Assembly (NCBI GenBank): GCA_009783355.1
Contig: WRHH01000022.1
Span: 1 to 40,150, forward strand
Length of the DNA: 40,150 bases
Direction: 5' to 3'
From: Synergistaceae bacterium
GTDB taxonomy: Bacteria > Synergistota > Synergistia > Synergistales > Aminobacteriaceae
Shown here: positions 1-8,059 of the stretch, one piece after another
Layout: every line of letters begins with the position of its first letter
Numbering within the stretch: position 1 is the first letter of the stretch
Position numbers and translations under genes: made by a program
The notes under the pieces: model-generated
What the model saw: the letters and a program-made list of their open reading frames with translations, nothing else
The model's database searches: none
Told to the model about the DNA's origin: nothing

Positions 1-5
1 AGCTT

Positions 6-425
6 ATGCATGAACGTATGCCGATTCCAAATCTTTCTATGATGCATACCGCAAATCAATTTGCCGCTTATGTATTGGGAGACCCCAAGAGTAGGATATG
101 CGCAAAATGTGAAAACATGTGTACCGAATGCCCATTCCAAAATCCAATTGCAATTCTAACCAGCCAATCCAATTTACGCCTTCGGATGCAAGCGGGAACA
201 TTTTTAGCCTTTTCGTTGTACAGAAACACAAAGTTCGGTATATCCTCCCTTGAGTCCCTGCAAGATGAATGGTTAGGAAAATATGGAAAGGAGCCCTTTC
301 TATATAAAATTACGTTAAATACTAAAGATGCGCTTGAGCAGATTGCGGATTGGACTCTCTCTGCTGGAATGAGTACTTTTAGAACATATCCTGAACTGGA
401 AAACATAGGCACAAGCATATCTTGA
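6..425 (+). CDS. Hypothetical protein with a four-cysteine cluster, possibly 5'-truncated by the window edge
   Basis: I do not recognise this protein. The reading frame is open up to the window edge, so the true start may lie upstream; the first ATG here gives 139 residues. The visible hallmark is a C-x2-C-x3-C-x2-C cluster at residues 32-42 followed by Pro-Phe, which could bind zinc or an Fe-S centre. The rest looks soluble, with no membrane segment or signal peptide. It is followed by about 220 bases without a gene, so it is not obviously in an operon with the peptidase downstream. It could be the C-terminal part of a larger protein. I am fairly sure it is coding only because the frame is open and the composition is protein-like. 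Confidence 0.45.
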   Translation: MHERMPIPNLSMMHTANQFAAYVLGDPKSRICAKCENMCTECPFQNPIAILTSQSNLRLRMQAGTFLAFSLYRNTKFGISSLESLQDEWLGKYGKEPFLYKITLNTKDALEQIADWTLSAGMSTFRTYPELENIGTSIS

Positions 426-560
426 AAAGGCGGCAAACAATGAATTCAAAAACACGTAATCTAATAGGGCGCGGGAGCGACTAACTTTTTCATCACGCCG
501 GAGGATTTGACTTATAACAAGCCTTATAACAACATTCCAGACTATAAATTAAAAATGAAA

Positions 561-589
561 TTCAGGATATTTATAATATATGGTATAAT
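561..589 (+). promoter_or_regulatory. Possible promoter of the M14 peptidase gene
   Basis: A perfect TATAAT lies at 584-589, 54 bases before the peptidase start. The -35 at 17 bases spacing (561-566) is poor, so the assignment rests on the -10 alone. Nothing else was seen in the gene-free stretch 426-643. Confidence 0.3.
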
Positions 590-643
590 TATACGCGCAG
601 TAATTATTTAACATGCGAAAATATATCGAAAGGGGAAAAAATA

Positions 644-3595
644 ATGAAATTCAAGACAGTGTTTTTCTTATTGCTGGTGTTTTCGTTTGCGGCGCCGGTG
701 CATGCTTATGTTGGATGGGATGATCTCATCGATGTTGATGAATGGAATGCTCAAGAATCTCTAAAGGCGACTCTGGAACGGAATGCCGAGATAGAGGCGC
801 AACGGAAAGAAGCAGGGGACGGTAAAATGAGCGCAATGTTCCTGCGCCCGGCCCGAAATTATGAATTTGGTCGTAGTCAGGGCGCCAATACTCCTACTCT
901 TACAGCATATCCCGAATCAGCGCGGCTCGGAATAGAGTATTTCACGTTCGACGGAAAAAATGCATATGAGTCGGATGTCGGAAAATGGTTCAAGACGCCT
1001 GCTTTCCGTTATAATGACAATCCGGAAGACGTAGCGGTCATAAATGCTCTCGGTTTGCGAGGTCACAATAAAAGCGAGGATCTGAGAGGGAACATGGCAT
1101 ATTTGACGACCAACGAGGAAATTAAAATTTGGTTCAAGCATTTGCAGGAGACGTATCCTCAACGCATGAGGCATCAGGTCATCACCGGGTTCCCGTTTTA
1201 TTCAAACCCGACGAGCACGTCTGGCGGGCTGAATGTTGGCAGGGAGAACAATCCATATGTGCTGGAGAGAACCTTCGAGATGTTAATAGCGGTATTCAGC
1301 AATAATACCAACGCTAAGGAACCCATTGCGCCGGTCTTCACCCCCGAGCAGGTAAAAAGATTGGGTAAACCGGTGGTGTGGCTGCATGGTCAGATCCATG
1401 GCGAAGAAACGTCTGCAGCCGAGTCCCTGCTTCAGGAGGCTGCGGATTATGCGCGCGGAGGCAAAAGAGGCGGCACGGCTACTGAAAAATGGAGCGGGAC
1501 GAACGAAGAAGTGGATTTCGACGCCATCCTGGATCAGGTTACCATCGTCATAGTACCGCGCTTCAACGTTGACGGAGCGTGGGACGTTCATCGCGGAACG
1601 ACAGGAGTTGCCCGTTTTGGTCATGCCGGGCAGGTCATAACCGCCGTTACATCGGGAAACAATTCCGGATTCGACCCGAACCGCGATTTCCTTGGGGTAG
1701 AGGCGCCGATAGTACGCCAGGTGCGCCAGATGTGGATAGCATACGACCCCATAGCATCTGTCTGCAAGCATGAAATGGGCTTCCCGATGGATAATGAGCA
1801 AGCTCCCAATGCGGCAGGCACAGGTTTCACTAACACGAACTATGCCCGCGGCTACCTTACGCCCGTTCAGTCAGGCATGCTTAGCCATCACAATATTGAT
1901 CAAAGAGTCAGAGACTTGGCCCGGTTCGTTTACGAGCCAGCAATAGCAAAAAAACTTACCGACAAAAAAATTGGATGGCAGTGGTATAGGACATTTTCAG
2001 GCACTAACACGATAATTCCCAATGTAGAGGTCGTATCCAGAGACGGAGTGACCGGTCCTGTAATGGGACAGATTTCAGTCCCGGGAATGACCACAGACGA
2101 CGGTCATCCGGATGAAGGAATCGGCACCAATATGGGCATATCAAACCAGTCGGTATCGTTCCTCTTCGAGGGGGTTAACCCTCAGCACGCGTCAACCATT
2201 CGTTTGAACTATATGCGACGCGCGTATGCTCATTATCTCGCCTCGCTTGCGGTAGCCCAAACCGCCGCGACCAGAAAAGACGAGATAATGTCAGTCATTG
2301 AAGCCGCGCGCGAAACTGAGATCCAAATGACTCGCCCGCTAGTCAGTTCAACAGCCGGGAGCGCGCCGGTTAAGGACGACATATTCAATGTTATTGAGTA
2401 CAAATCATGGCAGAAATTTTACCCCCCGGAATCTAGAGACTACATGCAGCTTGGGACAAGAGCGATAACTTCTCGCCGCGGGTTTGACACATTGCCTCAC
2501 CCAACCTTGCAAACTACGCGCCCAACGGCCTATATTATCCCGAAGGAGCATCACAGGGCTGCTATGCGCCTGTTCTACACCGGAGTTAAGCTTGAGCGTT
2601 TGCTGCAGGATACGGATCTGGAGGTTGAAGCCTACACGGTTAACGATATTTCAGAAGCGAACCTCCCCGCCCAGATGTACTATTCTATAACGCCTACTGT
2701 AGCAAATCCGATGGTTACTAAGACAACAAAAACCGTGCACTTCCAGAAAGACGACTTTGTCGTTCGTATGGATCAATTAGGAGCGTCCATGGCAGCCATG
2801 GCTATTGAACCATATGGACGGCGCAACTTCGGCGGCTACTTCCTAAGCCGTAAAACTTCCGGCAGCATAATTCAAAGAGCATCGGGGACTTATACAGTGC
2901 GCGCGGCGAACTCGCTGATACCTTGGTGGTATCATACTTGGTTCCTCCCGGTGGAGGTAGGCAAGGATTTCCCTGCATACCGTTACGTTAAGACAGAAAA
3001 ACTTGCGACCTACTCAGCAAGGATGAACTTGCCGTTTATGCTTACGGCAGTTGATATGGTTCATTCGCCGACGCAGGGCGAAGTCGAGGAGATTCGCGTA
3101 AAAATGGGGCTTACAGTTGCTCCCGAATATGTCAGTATACTGGAGCTTCCCGTTCTTTCGACGGATAACTATAAGAATAAGCCAGCGCCAACTGATACTC
3201 CCACTTGGTTAGCTGGAAAAACGGAGGATGGGCTCACTGTAACCGAGCATCTATTTACCGGAGCATTCCTTGATCCTGACGGAAAACGCATTGATATCAG
3301 CCCTGAGTTCATTGTGAGAGACGCTATTTTCTACGAACACCCGACAATTCCGGCCTCCAACGACACATACTTAAGAGATTTGGTCACTATTGTGGCGCCG
3401 AAAGGATTGACCGGCAACGTTTTCCTTAAACGAAACGACGGTGAATTTATAAAGGTAAGAGCCGTAGAGGAACCAAAACCAGATCCTGACTGTAAGGAAG
3501 ATCTGAAGGCATGGTGGGAAGAATACGGTTGTAATGCCGGGATTCCTTTACTTACCGTCTTAGCGTTGGCAGGGCTTATGTTTCGCAGAAAATAA
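644..3595 (+). CDS. Exported M14-family zinc carboxypeptidase-like protein with Synerg-CTERM anchor
   Basis: Residues 1-21 form a typical signal peptide (Lys residues, hydrophobic core, Ala-x-Ala end). The M14 signature follows: H252-x-x-E255 within HGQIHGEE for zinc binding, N308-V-D-G, a DPNRDF segment at 344-349 that matches the substrate-binding NR motif of the family, and H376-E as the likely third zinc ligand. At 983 residues it is far longer than a bare M14 domain, so residues about 480-940 are accessory domains I cannot name. The C-terminus, from about residue 962, has Gly-Cys-Asn-Ala-Gly, a hydrophobic stretch and Arg-Arg-Lys, the Synerg-CTERM sorting pattern. It probably digests peptides at the cell surface, fitting amino-acid-fermenting Synergistota. 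An AAAGGGG ribosome binding site precedes the ATG, and the gene appears monocistronic. Confidence 0.85.
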   Translation: MKFKTVFFLLLVFSFAAPVHAYVGWDDLIDVDEWNAQESLKATLERNAEIEAQRKEAGDGKMSAMFLRPARNYEFGRSQGANTPTLTAYPESARLGIEYFTFDGKNAYESDVGKWFKTPAFRYNDNPEDVAVINALGLRGHNKSEDLRGNMAYLTTNEEIKIWFKHLQETYPQRMRHQVITGFPFYSNPTSTSGGLNVGRENNPYVLERTFEMLIAVFSNNTNAKEPIAPVFTPEQVKRLGKPVVWLHGQIHGEETSAAESLLQEAADYARGGKRGGTATEKWSGTNEEVDFDAILDQVTIVIVPRFNVDGAWDVHRGTTGVARFGHAGQVITAVTSGNNSGFDPNRDFLGVEAPIVRQVRQMWIAYDPIASVCKHEMGFPMDNEQAPNAAGTGFTNTNYARGYLTPVQSGMLSHHNIDQRVRDLARFVYEPAIAKKLTDKKIGWQWYRTFSGTNTIIPNVEVVSRDGVTGPVMGQISVPGMTTDDGHPDEGIGTNMGISNQSVSFLFEGVNPQHASTIRLNYMRRAYAHYLASLAVAQTAATRKDEIMSVIEAARETEIQMTRPLVSSTAGSAPVKDDIFNVIEYKSWQKFYPPESRDYMQLGTRAITSRRGFDTLPHPTLQTTRPTAYIIPKEHHRAAMRLFYTGVKLERLLQDTDLEVEAYTVNDISEANLPAQMYYSITPTVANPMVTKTTKTVHFQKDDFVVRMDQLGASMAAMAIEPYGRRNFGGYFLSRKTSGSIIQRASGTYTVRAANSLIPWWYHTWFLPVEVGKDFPAYRYVKTEKLATYSARMNLPFMLTAVDMVHSPTQGEVEEIRVKMGLTVAPEYVSILELPVLSTDNYKNKPAPTDTPTWLAGKTEDGLTVTEHLFTGAFLDPDGKRIDISPEFIVRDAIFYEHPTIPASNDTYLRDLVTIVAPKGLTGNVFLKRNDGEFIKVRAVEEPKPDPDCKEDLKAWWEEYGCNAGIPLLTVLALAGLMFRRK

Positions 3596-3686
3596 CAGAG
3601 ATCAATAATATGGTATAGTTATCAAGCCACATATATTGGATTAGCTTATAACGGCGCCAAAACAGCATATTAAAAAGCTCATTTAC

Positions 3687-3723
3687 AAAAAGGAACCGGA
3701 ATTAATTTCCGGCTCCTTTTTTT
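3687..3723. terminator. Bidirectional rho-independent terminator
   Basis: AGGAACCGGAA pairs with TTCCGGCTCCT (one mismatch) around a short loop. The stem is flanked by an A-run on the left and seven T on the right, so it can end both the peptidase transcript (plus) and the hydrogenase operon (minus), which converge here. Confidence 0.8.
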
Positions 3724-3766
3724 CGTCTTGTTCGTTAGTCCTGACCTATTTTTATTCTTGTACCAT

Positions 3767-4375
3767 TTAAACCATATGAATTGATTTTTTCGGGCAGGAG
3801 TCGGCGCATTGTCCGCAGCCTATGCAGACTTCAGGATCAATTGCATGAAGTTTCTTAACCGCGCCGGATATCGCCTTAACCGGGCATGTACGCGCACATT
3901 TTGTGCAGCCTATGCAAGTTTCCTCATCAATAGCGTATTTATTGCCATTTGTTTTACCTTCGTCGGTTGCCCTGTTTATCGATCCCGTATCCTTTATTAT
4001 CTCCTCTTTACGATTGAACGAAGAATTTAACGACTCGTCCGACATTGCGAGGCATTTCACCGGGCATATCTCGGTGCATTGCGCGCAGAAACAGCATCTG
4101 TCGTTATGAATCTGGATCTTTTTGTCGTCAGGCAGGTATTCAGTTGCATTAGCCGGGCAAACTTTAATGCAAAGTTTACAGCCAATACATTTTTGCCTGT
4201 CGTACAACAAACGCCCTCTGAAACGATTCCCCACCGGAATAGGAGGAGTTAAAACAGTATCCTTGGATTTTAAAGCCTCAACTAAATGGTCAGGCATATG
4301 TGCAACAGGAAACGTGTTGGTTGCAGGCTTCTTTGTTACTTGATCAATTAAAGCGGAAAAAATTCTGTTGATCAT
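3767..4375 (-). CDS. mbhN: Membrane-bound hydrogenase ferredoxin-like subunit MbhN with four [4Fe-4S] motifs
   Basis: Last gene of the 14-gene hydrogenase operon and the NuoI/EchF-like electron-input subunit. Four complete C-x2-C-x2-C-x3-C motifs are visible at C63-C73, C94-C104, C154-C164 and C184-C194. The first two correspond to the usual pair in NuoI/MbhN proteins. The second pair sits in a C-terminal ferredoxin-like domain after a Lys/Glu-rich linker (residues about 110-145). The protein is therefore longer, at 202 residues, than the usual two-cluster subunit. It should carry electrons from ferredoxin to the small subunit MbhJ on the cytoplasmic side. Start is ATG, 13 bases after the mbhM stop, with a GGGGCG ribosome binding site. 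Confidence 0.85.
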   Translation of the reverse strand: MINRIFSALIDQVTKKPATNTFPVAHMPDHLVEALKSKDTVLTPPIPVGNRFRGRLLYDRQKCIGCKLCIKVCPANATEYLPDDKKIQIHNDRCCFCAQCTEICPVKCLAMSDESLNSSFNRKEEIIKDTGSINRATDEGKTNGNKYAIDEETCIGCTKCARTCPVKAISGAVKKLHAIDPEVCIGCGQCADSCPKKSIHMV

Positions 4376-4388
4376 TTATTTCACGCCC

Positions 4389-5390
4389 CTATCTCATCAG
4401 AATATCGGCAGAGATAAGTATCATCCCGGCAAAAGAAAGCATCGCTACTTTTACCAGATAAAAATGAGAAGCCTGCCATATTTTAAGTCTTCCAAACATC
4501 GTTCTCATTACTGTAATGAAAACTAACTGAACTATCACAACTTTCACCCAAAATCCCACAAAATCTATGAGGCCAAGAAACAGTCCGGACAAACCGAATA
4601 CCCCGCCTATAGAAAACGGAAAGAATATACTTGTCAAGACCGCTGCCATAGCTGTTGAGCGCAAGGCAAAAGTTATCTTATAAAGCGCAAGGTTTGTGCC
4701 CGAATACTCAATGATAAACCCGTCAAGTATTTCAGTCTTCGCCTCCGGGATATCCATCGGACCTTTTCCCGTCTCCCCCGGGACTACCATTATCAGAGAA
4801 AGAGCGAGACACATAAGCCCTACGAATCCTGCATTCCCTACAACGCTCCATATTGATTGCCCGGTATAAGTATCAAGGCAAAAAGGACCGCCAGGCATAT
4901 CAGTTTTCCAGGCAACCCATGCAACCGTTGAAACTACAACCGCAAGCGGGAGTTCATAGCTCATCATAAGCTGAATCTCTCTTCCGGCGCCGACGCTTGA
5001 GATAGGATTTCCGCTGGCAAATCCTCCCATTGCCATAGCCACGCCTGAGAAGCCCAGAAGATACAGGATAAGTATCATATCACCTTCCGTACCAAGTACC
5101 GAAGGAATATACCCCATAGGTATGTAGAGGAATACCAGAAGAGTCAAAGAGCAGGCCAGCCATGGAGCAAGCATGAATATCCAGCGTACAGCCCGCCTTG
5201 GCACAATATTTTCCTTACCCAAAAGCTTCAGGATATCGTAAAACGGCTGAAATAAAGGAGGCCCGTAACGCCTCTGCATTCGAGCGTGCAAAATTCTGTC
5301 CACTCCATCAAGCAGGATCGCGACAATTGTTATAACTATCATTAACGTGACTCCCGCTATTATTTTGATTGTTATCAGACCAGCTATCAT
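4389..5390 (-). CDS. mbhM: Membrane-bound hydrogenase membrane anchor MbhM (NuoH/complex I ND1 family)
   Basis: This 333-residue protein has about eight hydrophobic segments. It carries the NuoH/HyfC/EchB family signatures: the N-terminal loop RRYGPPLFQPFYDILKLLGK, and later MDIPEAKTEILDGFIIEYSG, the acidic loop that contacts the Q-module-like hydrogenase. In the Mbh complex it anchors the catalytic L/J subunits to the membrane and links redox chemistry to ion movement. Its ATG overlaps the mbhL stop (ATGA), indicating translational coupling, and a GGAGGG ribosome binding site precedes it by nine bases. Length matches the family. Confidence 0.92.
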   Translation of the reverse strand: MIAGLITIKIIAGVTLMIVITIVAILLDGVDRILHARMQRRYGPPLFQPFYDILKLLGKENIVPRRAVRWIFMLAPWLACSLTLLVFLYIPMGYIPSVLGTEGDMILILYLLGFSGVAMAMGGFASGNPISSVGAGREIQLMMSYELPLAVVVSTVAWVAWKTDMPGGPFCLDTYTGQSIWSVVGNAGFVGLMCLALSLIMVVPGETGKGPMDIPEAKTEILDGFIIEYSGTNLALYKITFALRSTAMAAVLTSIFFPFSIGGVFGLSGLFLGLIDFVGFWVKVVIVQLVFITVMRTMFGRLKIWQASHFYLVKVAMLSFAGMILISADILMR

Positions 5391-6625
5391 CTCAAATTCC
5401 CTCCCCGCATTCTCCGGGTTTTGTCCCTGCTTTTATTAATAAGCTCCGAGAGAACTACAATATTTTTATTTCCCGCTCTGTCTGTAGTCGCCATACGCTC
5501 CATACATGATATGCACGGATCAATGCTGTTAATTATAAGAGGCGCATCCGCTAGCTCATTCCCAATGAACATGAGCGGCCACGCTACTGCATTTGCATAA
5601 GTGGGAGCGCGGACTTTCCAGCGATAAACGTTTTCATCCTCAGCTTTAAGCGTGACAACATGAGTATCGTCGCCTCTGGGCGCCTCAAGCAAACCCCAAC
5701 CCACGCCTTCGGCCTTTTTAAGAGAGGCAAGCACTTTATTTAGATTTGGCTCAGATACTATAGCCCCTTCAGGCAGACCGTCCAATGCTTTCTCAATGAT
5801 ATCGAGCGTCTGATAAACTTCCATAACGCGTACCACAAACCGGTCAAAAACGTCGCCATGAGCCTCATTGAAATAATCCTGCGGAACAACGGGAGTTACC
5901 GTAATGTCACAATATGCTTCATACGGAGAACTATGCCTCAAATCCATTCTGAGGCCGCTTGCCCTCGCAGTAGGGCCAACTGCGCAATAACGAATTGCGT
6001 TCTCATAGGATAGAACTCCGACTCCCTTCATCCTGGCAGCCGCTATGGGGTCCTCAAATACTATATCGCGGAAAGGAGTAAACTCCCTTCTGTAATAGCG
6101 CAACATTTTGCGCACGCTATCCGACAGTTCCGGCGTTATATCCCATCTCACCCCGCCAACTGTCGCAACGCCATAATTCACGCGGTTTCCTGTGAGGATC
6201 TCAAGGATGTCCATTACCTGCTCGCGTAAAAGCATTCCTAAATGAAACGCGGAGTCAAAACCAATGCTGTAACAAGCCACGCCTGCCCACAAAATATGGG
6301 AGTGCAAACGCTCAAGCTCCAAGACAAGCGTCCTTATATATTGCGCGCGCGGAGGAACCGGAACGTTGGCCGCGCTCTCAACACCGCGAAGAAACGCCAG
6401 TACATGGCTGAATGAACATATTCCGCATATCCTTTCGGACAAATATATGACCTGAATGGGATTTCTTGTGCGGGACATAAACTCTATCCCTCGGTGAATC
6501 GCTCCATGCCGCACCGTTGCGTCAACTATCCGTTCGCCGTCAAGTTCAAGCCAGGCGGTTACAGGCTCCTTCAAGCCAACGTGAACAGGCCCTACAGGTA
6601 ATTTATATGTTGTACTCATGCTCAC
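5387..6625 (-). CDS. mbhL: Membrane-bound [NiFe]-hydrogenase large subunit MbhL
   Basis: Catalytic subunit, holding the NiFe site. Both cysteine pairs that ligate the metals are intact: RICGIC with C67 and C70 near the N-terminus, and DPCISCMER with C371 and C374 near the C-terminus. This separates it from NuoD and from the Mbx/Mbs-type relatives, which have lost these ligands, so genuine H2 chemistry is expected. The 412-residue length fits group 4 (Mbh-like) enzymes. The start is a GTG overlapping the mbhK stop (GTGA); an in-frame ATG two codons later (6619) is also possible, as both share the GGAGG upstream. Roughly 35 residues follow the second motif, so a C-terminal extension for maturation-protease cleavage is possible. 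No maturation (hyp) genes are in the window. Confidence 0.93.
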   Translation of the reverse strand: MSMSTTYKLPVGPVHVGLKEPVTAWLELDGERIVDATVRHGAIHRGIEFMSRTRNPIQVIYLSERICGICSFSHVLAFLRGVESAANVPVPPRAQYIRTLVLELERLHSHILWAGVACYSIGFDSAFHLGMLLREQVMDILEILTGNRVNYGVATVGGVRWDITPELSDSVRKMLRYYRREFTPFRDIVFEDPIAAARMKGVGVLSYENAIRYCAVGPTARASGLRMDLRHSSPYEAYCDITVTPVVPQDYFNEAHGDVFDRFVVRVMEVYQTLDIIEKALDGLPEGAIVSEPNLNKVLASLKKAEGVGWGLLEAPRGDDTHVVTLKAEDENVYRWKVRAPTYANAVAWPLMFIGNELADAPLIINSIDPCISCMERMATTDRAGNKNIVVLSELINKSRDKTRRMRGGNLR

Positions 6626-7215
6626 GACAACCTCCTAAGAGTATCTGGCTTCTGTGATAATCCAGCTTCATCATCACGCCACGGTTTAATCTCCTCGTCC
6701 CACTGATCGGGCAGGAACATGAGGGCTTTATTCGGTAGTCCATCGAACTCCACGCCGTACATCTCGCGATTTTCCCTCTCGCTGTACTCTATTCCCGGAA
6801 TGACATAGAAAAGAGAGGGCATCACTAAATTTGATTTTGGAACTTTGACGATAACGCTCACTCCCACTCGATCGTTGCGTTCGGCATATGAGAAAAGGGA
6901 AAAATGATATCTTAATGTCACGTTATCGCCATCATCTAATCCTGAGATTACATGAAAATGAAGCGTGTCAATATCAAAAAGAGCCTGCACGACATCAATA
7001 AAGAGATTGTAAGGCGTACTTATCCAAAGGTTTTTGCTGGTTATGGGAACATCATATCCATCCGTTCTTTGCGATATTTCAATGTTTATTTCGTCTCCGC
7101 CTCTGCTCTCAAATGCCTTTTTCAAATTAAAAGCGACAGTTTCAGCGCTTACTCCAACTTGTTGAACTTTTTGCTTGACAACAATTCTTTTGAAGTCTGT
7201 GCAAGAATCAGTCAT
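6622..7215 (-). CDS. mbhK: Membrane-bound hydrogenase subunit MbhK (NuoC-like, 30 kDa subunit family)
   Basis: The C-terminal half has the NuoC/HycE-N hallmark SERENREMYGVEFDGLPN followed by a hydrophobic strand and LPDQWDEE. It is the usual structural partner of the large subunit. The open frame reaches 7287, but I place the start at the ATG at 7215, giving 197 residues. There it overlaps the mbhJ stop by eight bases and has a GGAGG about ten bases upstream; the longer version would overlap mbhJ by 80 bases with no better signal. It lies between mbhJ and mbhL, exactly as in the archaeal operon. Confidence 0.88.
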   Translation of the reverse strand: MTDSCTDFKRIVVKQKVQQVGVSAETVAFNLKKAFESRGGDEINIEISQRTDGYDVPITSKNLWISTPYNLFIDVVQALFDIDTLHFHVISGLDDGDNVTLRYHFSLFSYAERNDRVGVSVIVKVPKSNLVMPSLFYVIPGIEYSERENREMYGVEFDGLPNKALMFLPDQWDEEIKPWRDDEAGLSQKPDTLRRLS

Positions 7216-7702
7216 CTGCCTCGCCTCCTTCGGAAGGTCTATGTTCATGACCATTTTTATTATCAGTTCTGTTGCGAAGGCTTTCAAGCTTCATAACCGC
7301 TTTTGCAACTCCTTCAATTATTGCCTCGGGGCGAGGAGGGCATCCGCTTATATAAACATCAACCGGGATAATATTATCAACAGGCCCGTCAAGGCTATAT
7401 GATTCATAGAAGACATCCCCGGAACATCCGCAATTACCGATTACCAAGACAACTTTTGGGTCCGGCATCTGCGCATATATCCTCTTGAGCTTGTCGTTCA
7501 TGAAGGTCGTAACAGGGCCTGTAACAAGCAACACGTCGGCGTGACGCGGCGACCCTACAAGCTTCATCCCGAACCGTTCAATATCATAGCGCGGTCCCAA
7601 CGTCGCGACTATCTCAATATCGCATCCGTTACACGAGCCGGAGTTGCATGTAAAAACCCACAATGATTTGGGCAGGACCTTCAACATAGTTTGTAAATTC
7701 AT
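7208..7702 (-). CDS. mbhJ: Membrane-bound hydrogenase small subunit MbhJ (NuoB family)
   Basis: Electron-transfer small subunit carrying the proximal [4Fe-4S] cluster. The four expected ligands are visible: C24 and C27 in CNGCDIE, C91 (or C93) in GNCGCSGDVF, and C121 in GCPPRPE, the group 4 hydrogenase/NuoB pattern. At 164 residues it is a minimal small subunit without the extra clusters of uptake hydrogenases. The ATG at 7702 follows a G-rich ribosome binding site and lies 15 bases after the mbhI stop. It sits at the interface of MbhL, MbhM and MbhN. Confidence 0.92.
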   Translation of the reverse strand: MNLQTMLKVLPKSLWVFTCNSGSCNGCDIEIVATLGPRYDIERFGMKLVGSPRHADVLLVTGPVTTFMNDKLKRIYAQMPDPKVVLVIGNCGCSGDVFYESYSLDGPVDNIIPVDVYISGCPPRPEAIIEGVAKAVMKLESLRNRTDNKNGHEHRPSEGGEADD

Positions 7703-7717
7703 CTTTTATGTCCCCCC

Positions 7718-8059
7718 TTAGAATATAAGCATCAACAAGGATATTATGGCAAAGGTTAAAAGAAAATATCCCATATAGTCCGCGCCGTTTCCGCTATGTA
7801 ATTTATCCAGCCAAGCATATAGCGGCGCGCATGCACGCTTGAATCCCCAATATACCGCGGAAGCCGGAACGGAGACGTCCGCTCCATCCTGTGGAACAGC
7901 ATTTCCTGAGTAATAAATCTCATCCTGAGGCGTTCCTTTTCGATAATCATTCCGTCCGTGGGATATAAAATAAAATGCAAACGCAGCGGAAACGCCGAAA
8001 AAGAAGAGCCAAATTAAAGCGTTCCAATATCCAAAACCGCTGAAAATCGTGTTGCTCAT
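7718..8059 (-). CDS. mbhI: Membrane-bound hydrogenase subunit MbhI
   Basis: A 113-residue protein with two hydrophobic helices, at about residues 10-32 and 94-112, joined by a polar loop containing a DEIYYSGN segment and an AVYWGFKR segment. This matches MbhI, which resembles the C-terminal end of NuoL and links the antiporter-like and hydrogenase modules. Position between mbhH and mbhJ supports the call. Its ATG directly follows the mbhH stop with no gap, behind GGAGGTG, so translation is coupled. Confidence 0.82.
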   Translation of the reverse strand: MSNTIFSGFGYWNALIWLFFFGVSAAFAFYFISHGRNDYRKGTPQDEIYYSGNAVPQDGADVSVPASAVYWGFKRACAPLYAWLDKLHSGNGADYMGYFLLTFAIISLLMLIF

